Shown piece by piece: positions 7,609 through 9,400 of a DNA stretch of 9,400 nucleotides. Position 1 is the first letter of the stretch. Each line of letters opens with the position of its first letter. This DNA comes from DSAR01 sp034437315. GTDB taxonomy: Bacteria > Chloroflexota > Anaerolineae > B4-G1. Made by a program: the position numbers and the translations under genes. The stretch spans positions 1 through 9,400 of the forward strand of contig DAOTUC010000378.1 in the NCBI GenBank assembly GCA_034437315.1, in the 5' to 3' direction. The notes beneath the pieces were generated by a model. It searched no databases. It was not told the DNA's origin and was given only the letters and a program-made list of their open reading frames with translations.

Positions 7609-8063
7609 CCACAATCCTCCTCATGCGTCGCTTCATGCAGCAAGTTCTCCTGTATGCGGGTCAGCATTTGGCCCAGGGTCTCTTTTTCCTCCGCGCTGAA
7701 GCCGTGAAAAGCCTGCGCATCCAAGGCGCGCCACACTTCCTCGGCCTCGCCCCGGATCGATCGGCCGGCTTCCGTCAGGTAGACCCGGGAGACGCGGGCG
7801 TCGTGCGAATCGTGCCGCCGCTCCACCAGCCCGGCCTTCTCCATTCGCTTGAGCGCATTGGTGACTGTGGATGGTTGCACGTGCAGCGCCTCGGCCAATT
7901 CGGAGTGGGTGATGCCCTCCTGCTCCCACAACACACAGAGCACAAACTGTTGTCCACGGTACAGGTTCACTTGCTCCAACATCGCGTGGGCCTGGACGCG
8001 GAGCAACTTGCACGTCTGGGCCAGCAAGTGGCCCATCGTCTCTCGCATACATTTTGACGACAT
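7605..8063 (-). CDS. MarR-family transcriptional regulator, probable operon repressor
   Basis: This 152-residue protein has a winged helix-turn-helix flanked by helical dimerisation segments, the usual MarR size and layout. The helix-turn-helix spans about 51-76, with recognition helix PSTVTNALKRMEK (64-76). The wing (about 81-97) carries the MarR hallmark D-x-R with VYLTEAG following (Asp88, Arg90, Leu96-Thr97). Helices at about 7-30 and 105-145 would form the dimer interface. Cys5, Cys18, Cys43 and Cys151 are present; redox sensing is possible but nothing shows it. The start is ATG 8063 with GGGAGG 7 nt upstream (8076-8071). The stop overlaps the first ABC gene start. Just upstream, two palindromes overlap the transcription start of a very strong promoter, so autorepression together with the exporters, relieved by a ligand that the exporters remove, is the natural inference. 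Confidence 0.95.
   Translation of the reverse strand: MSSKCMRETMGHLLAQTCKLLRVQAHAMLEQVNLYRGQQFVLCVLWEQEGITHSELAEALHVQPSTVTNALKRMEKAGLVERRHDSHDARVSRVYLTEAGRSIRGEAEEVWRALDAQAFHGFSAEEKETLGQMLTRIQENLLHEATHEEDCG
7616..7621 (-). promoter_or_regulatory. Ribosome binding site inside the marR 3' end
   Basis: Minus-strand AGGAGG lies within the last marR codons and ends 7 nt before ATG 7608. It decides the start of the first ABC gene in favour of ATG over the in-frame TTG at 7614, and fits coupled translation through the ATGA overlap. Confidence 0.85.
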
Positions 8064-8099
8064 ATCCCATCCTCCCGCTGGTCGACAAGCTCAGCAAAT

Positions 8100-8132
8100 A
8101 ATGTTTAGCTGGCTAATGTTTAGCTGGCTAAT
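8100..8132. repeat. 15-bp tandem direct repeat in the marR leader
   Basis: Two perfect tandem copies of AATGTTTAGCTGGCT occupy 8100-8114 and 8115-8129, followed by three bases that begin a third copy. Each full copy contributes one palindromic operator candidate. Confidence 0.95.
8105..8131. promoter_or_regulatory. Tandem palindromic operators, probable MarR binding sites
   Basis: TTAGC-TG-GCTAA occurs at 8105-8116 and again at 8120-8131. Each is an inverted repeat with 5-bp arms around a 2-bp centre, and centres are 15 bp apart. The second site shares a base with the -10 box and covers the expected transcription start near 8124; the first covers the early leader. Short TTAG/CTAA-type palindromes at promoters are typical of MarR dimer sites, and the adjacent gene encodes a MarR protein. 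Binding itself is inferred. Confidence 0.75.
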
Positions 8133-8158
8133 TATATTCATGTGTGAAAAGATGTCAA
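8131..8158 (-). promoter_or_regulatory. Consensus sigma70-type promoter of the marR-ABC operon
   Basis: Reading the minus strand, TTGACA (8158-8153) and TATAAT (8136-8131) both match the vegetative consensus at all six positions, with a 16-nt spacer. Transcription would start near 8124, giving a leader of about 60 nt before marR ATG 8063. Such an unusually strong core promoter with operators on its start site is the expected design of a tightly repressed, inducible operon. Confidence 0.85.
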
Positions 8159-8206
8159 ATGGAAGCGGGTCACAGGGCGGGGAGAAACGAGGGTTTATCT
8201 ACGTGA

Positions 8207-9154
8207 TCAATCAGCCTGCTCGGCGTCTGGCGGATCTACCCACTGTCGTGGAACAGTCCGTTCGTCAGTCGAGCGGGTATAAAAGCGCTGTGTGGGATAG
8301 GCGAACTCAATGTCCGGCGCATGGGATAGGGCATGGAGGATGTCTTCCCAGATCACCGCCTCGGTGGAGCGACGGCGGCGCGGCGGGCACAGGTAACGAA
8401 TCGTGAGCAGGATGCCATAGGTATCGACGGTGGTGTAGACGATGGGCGTCAGTTTCTTATACAGGATCAGATAATGGCTGGGATAATGATGTAATCGCTC
8501 CTCCGCATCCAGGGTGGCTTCCCGACTATGGCGGGCGGCGATTTCGCTCAGCAGCGCCTTGGCTCGCCGCCAATTGCTGTCGAAGGTGATGCGCACCTCT
8601 AACTCGTGCCAGATGAACTCGAAACCCTGGGTATAGTTCGCCAGCACGTCGGTGAAGATGCGCGCGTTGGGGATATGGAGGATACGGCCCGTGCTCTGGT
8701 CGGCGTGGACCCAGTTGGCGATTTCGAGGATGGTGAATTGAAACAGGCGGATGTCGATCACGTCGCCCGCGTCCTGGCCAATTGCGATGCGATCTCCGAC
8801 GTCAAACGGGTGACGGATCATGATAAAAAACCAGCCCAGCAAACCCACTAACGGTTCGCGCATGGCAATCGCCAATCCGGCCGAGAGTAAACCTAAAAAG
8901 GTCGCCGCCGAGGCCAGCCCCTCCAACCAGACCCAGGCGATGATCAGCAGAGCCGCAAATCCCAGGATGTAGGATGAAGTTTTGCGCCAGCGATAGCGTA
9001 ATCGCACATCCTGGGAGCGTTGGTAGGCTAGACGCAACAGGAGCATTCGCAACAGGAATAGGCCCGCCAGCAACAGCAGGGAGATCAACAGCCGTTCGTA
9101 TAGGTTGCTCATCGAGAGGAATAATTGGATGAGTTGTGTCAGCACATCTTGCAT
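8207..9154 (-). CDS. MscS-family small mechanosensitive ion channel
   Basis: From ATG 9154 the protein has 315 residues; from GTG 9184 it would have 325 (numbering below from the GTG). Helices lie at about 31-53 and 70-90. The Gly/Ala-rich pore helix follows, with ATFLGLLSAGLAIAMREPLVG (residues 94-114) leading into GWFFIMIRHPFDVGDRI (117-133). This is the MscS TM3 plus start of the cytoplasmic beta domain. GDVIDIRLFQFTIL (140-153) and GRILHIPNARI (166-176) complete that domain, followed by an alpha/beta vestibule domain to about 302. MscS channels form homoheptamers that open under membrane tension and release solutes on osmotic downshock. Three helices and this length are those of a small MscS-like protein. 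I prefer ATG 9154 because a promoter candidate places transcription start near 9183, too late for GTG 9184 unless leaderless; neither start has a good Shine-Dalgarno. The gene is upstream of and separate from the marR promoter, with 143 bp between its stop and marR. Confidence 0.92.
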   Translation of the reverse strand: MQDVLTQLIQLFLSMSNLYERLLISLLLLAGLFLLRMLLLRLAYQRSQDVRLRYRWRKTSSYILGFAALLIIAWVWLEGLASAATFLGLLSAGLAIAMREPLVGLLGWFFIMIRHPFDVGDRIAIGQDAGDVIDIRLFQFTILEIANWVHADQSTGRILHIPNARIFTDVLANYTQGFEFIWHELEVRITFDSNWRRAKALLSEIAARHSREATLDAEERLHHYPSHYLILYKKLTPIVYTTVDTYGILLTIRYLCPPRRRRSTEAVIWEDILHALSHAPDIEFAYPTQRFYTRSTDERTVPRQWVDPPDAEQAD

Positions 9155-9189
9155 GATGATGTTATAGAGACCCCTTCTCAACACTCCAC

Positions 9190-9219
9190 ATTATGATACC
9201 GCTCTGACCCCTCCGTCAA
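9190..9219 (-). promoter_or_regulatory. Candidate promoter of the mechanosensitive channel gene
   Basis: On the minus strand, TTGACG (9219-9214) and CATAAT (9195-9190) are separated by 18 nt; each is one base from consensus. Transcription would start near 9183, about 29 nt before ATG 9154. The site overlaps the tail of the possible reading frame entering from the right edge, which makes either claim less certain. Confidence 0.45.
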
Positions 9220-9400
9220 GCAAAATCGAAATTGGATACTCCTTGTAGCGCGTCTTAAACAGCCAAAAGGTCAGACGCTCTAACTCACCAGTGCACCGAT
9301 CAAAAAGTAACGTATTCATTCCAGGCAGCCTTCGATCAGATTCCGTCGCTCTATCACTTTGAGGGCGACGGATGAGCGGGGAACGCCGTCTTTCCTGCGT
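9191..9400 (-). CDS. Possible C-terminal gene fragment, unknown function (5' end outside window)
   Basis: A minus-strand frame is open from the right edge to TAA at 9193-9191, giving 69 residues. The first part is arginine-rich and may be non-coding, but from Met (about 9319) it reads like a real protein, with LLFDRCTGELERLTFWLF and then KTRYKEYPISILLDGG. I do not recognise it. Base composition is less GC-rich than the neighbouring genes. It could be the tail of an upstream gene, the remnant of one (a decayed transposase tail is one option), or a chance frame; the overlap with the channel promoter candidate argues for caution. Confidence 0.3.
   Translation of the reverse strand, partial: TQERRRSPLIRRPQSDRATESDRRLPGMNTLLFDRCTGELERLTFWLFKTRYKEYPISILLDGGVRAVS
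9342..9372. repeat. Short inverted repeat near the right edge
   Basis: TCCGTCGC (9342-9349) and GCGACGGA (9365-9372) are perfect 8-bp inverted arms around a 15-nt loop. No T-run follows on either strand, so it is not a typical intrinsic terminator. It may be a weak hairpin or chance. Confidence 0.4.

Noticed and set aside
7609..7614. TTG 7614 as start of the TM287-like gene
   Set aside because: It sits only 1 nt from AGGAGG, while ATG 7608 has 7-nt spacing and the ATGA overlap.
7633..8097. Minus-strand frame of 154 codons overlapping marR
   Set aside because: It is in another frame from the clear MarR winged-helix protein, and its composition (Gly, Ala, Arg, Pro rich) is that of a shadow.
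9155..9184. GTG 9184 as start of the mechanosensitive channel
   Set aside because: Not excluded, but the promoter candidate would start transcription at about that base and no ribosome binding site precedes it; ATG 9154 is preferred.
1..9400. Insertion sequence, phage or plasmid genes
   Set aside because: No transposase, integrase or terminal inverted repeats with target duplications were recognised in any supported gene.

Overview
The window looks like chromosomal DNA from a moderately GC-rich bacterium, most likely a member of the Chloroflexota (Anaerolineae-type). This is an inference from gene style: a PTPS-related polytopic membrane protein, TM287/TM288-like ABC exporters, TTG starts, and a tRNA with no encoded CCA. 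No marker gene fixes the taxonomy. Every gene I can support lies on the minus strand, so transcription runs from high to low coordinates. The long plus-strand frames are arginine- and glutamine-rich shadows of these genes.

In transcription order: at 9400-9191 there is a possible C-terminal gene fragment of unknown identity, entering from outside the window. Next comes an MscS-type small mechanosensitive channel gene (9154-8207) with a plausible promoter of its own. The core of the window follows (8158-2063). It has a perfect-hexamer sigma70-type promoter (TTGACA, 16 nt, TATAAT) with two tandem copies of a palindrome abutting the -10 box and covering the expected transcription start. It drives a MarR-family repressor gene and three ABC exporter half-transporter genes. 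The first ABC gene overlaps the marR stop codon by four bases (ATGA); the others follow after 45 and 32 bp. I see no terminator between them.

The first two ABC proteins look like the two halves of a heterodimeric exporter of the TM287/288, BmrCD and LmrCD kind. The first has Asp for the catalytic Walker B Glu and Gln for the switch His. The second has intact catalytic residues but an altered signature, LSLGQ. Together they would form one degenerate and one active ATP site. The third ABC protein has every canonical residue and probably works as a homodimer. The simplest reading is an autoregulated, ligand-inducible efflux operon encoding two exporters. The substrate cannot be read from sequence.

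Downstream are a tRNA-Arg(CCG) gene with its own good promoter and a large membrane protein gene (1787 to the window's left edge, 595 codons visible) of the PTPS-related, GT-C-like type. That gene carries an in-frame heptanucleotide repeat array encoding three copies of TSYVLRP. No mobile element, CRISPR array, rRNA or convincing intrinsic terminator was found. The content is mostly familiar families; the interest lies in the regulatory architecture, the 2+1 exporter arrangement and the small repeats in or at the ends of genes.
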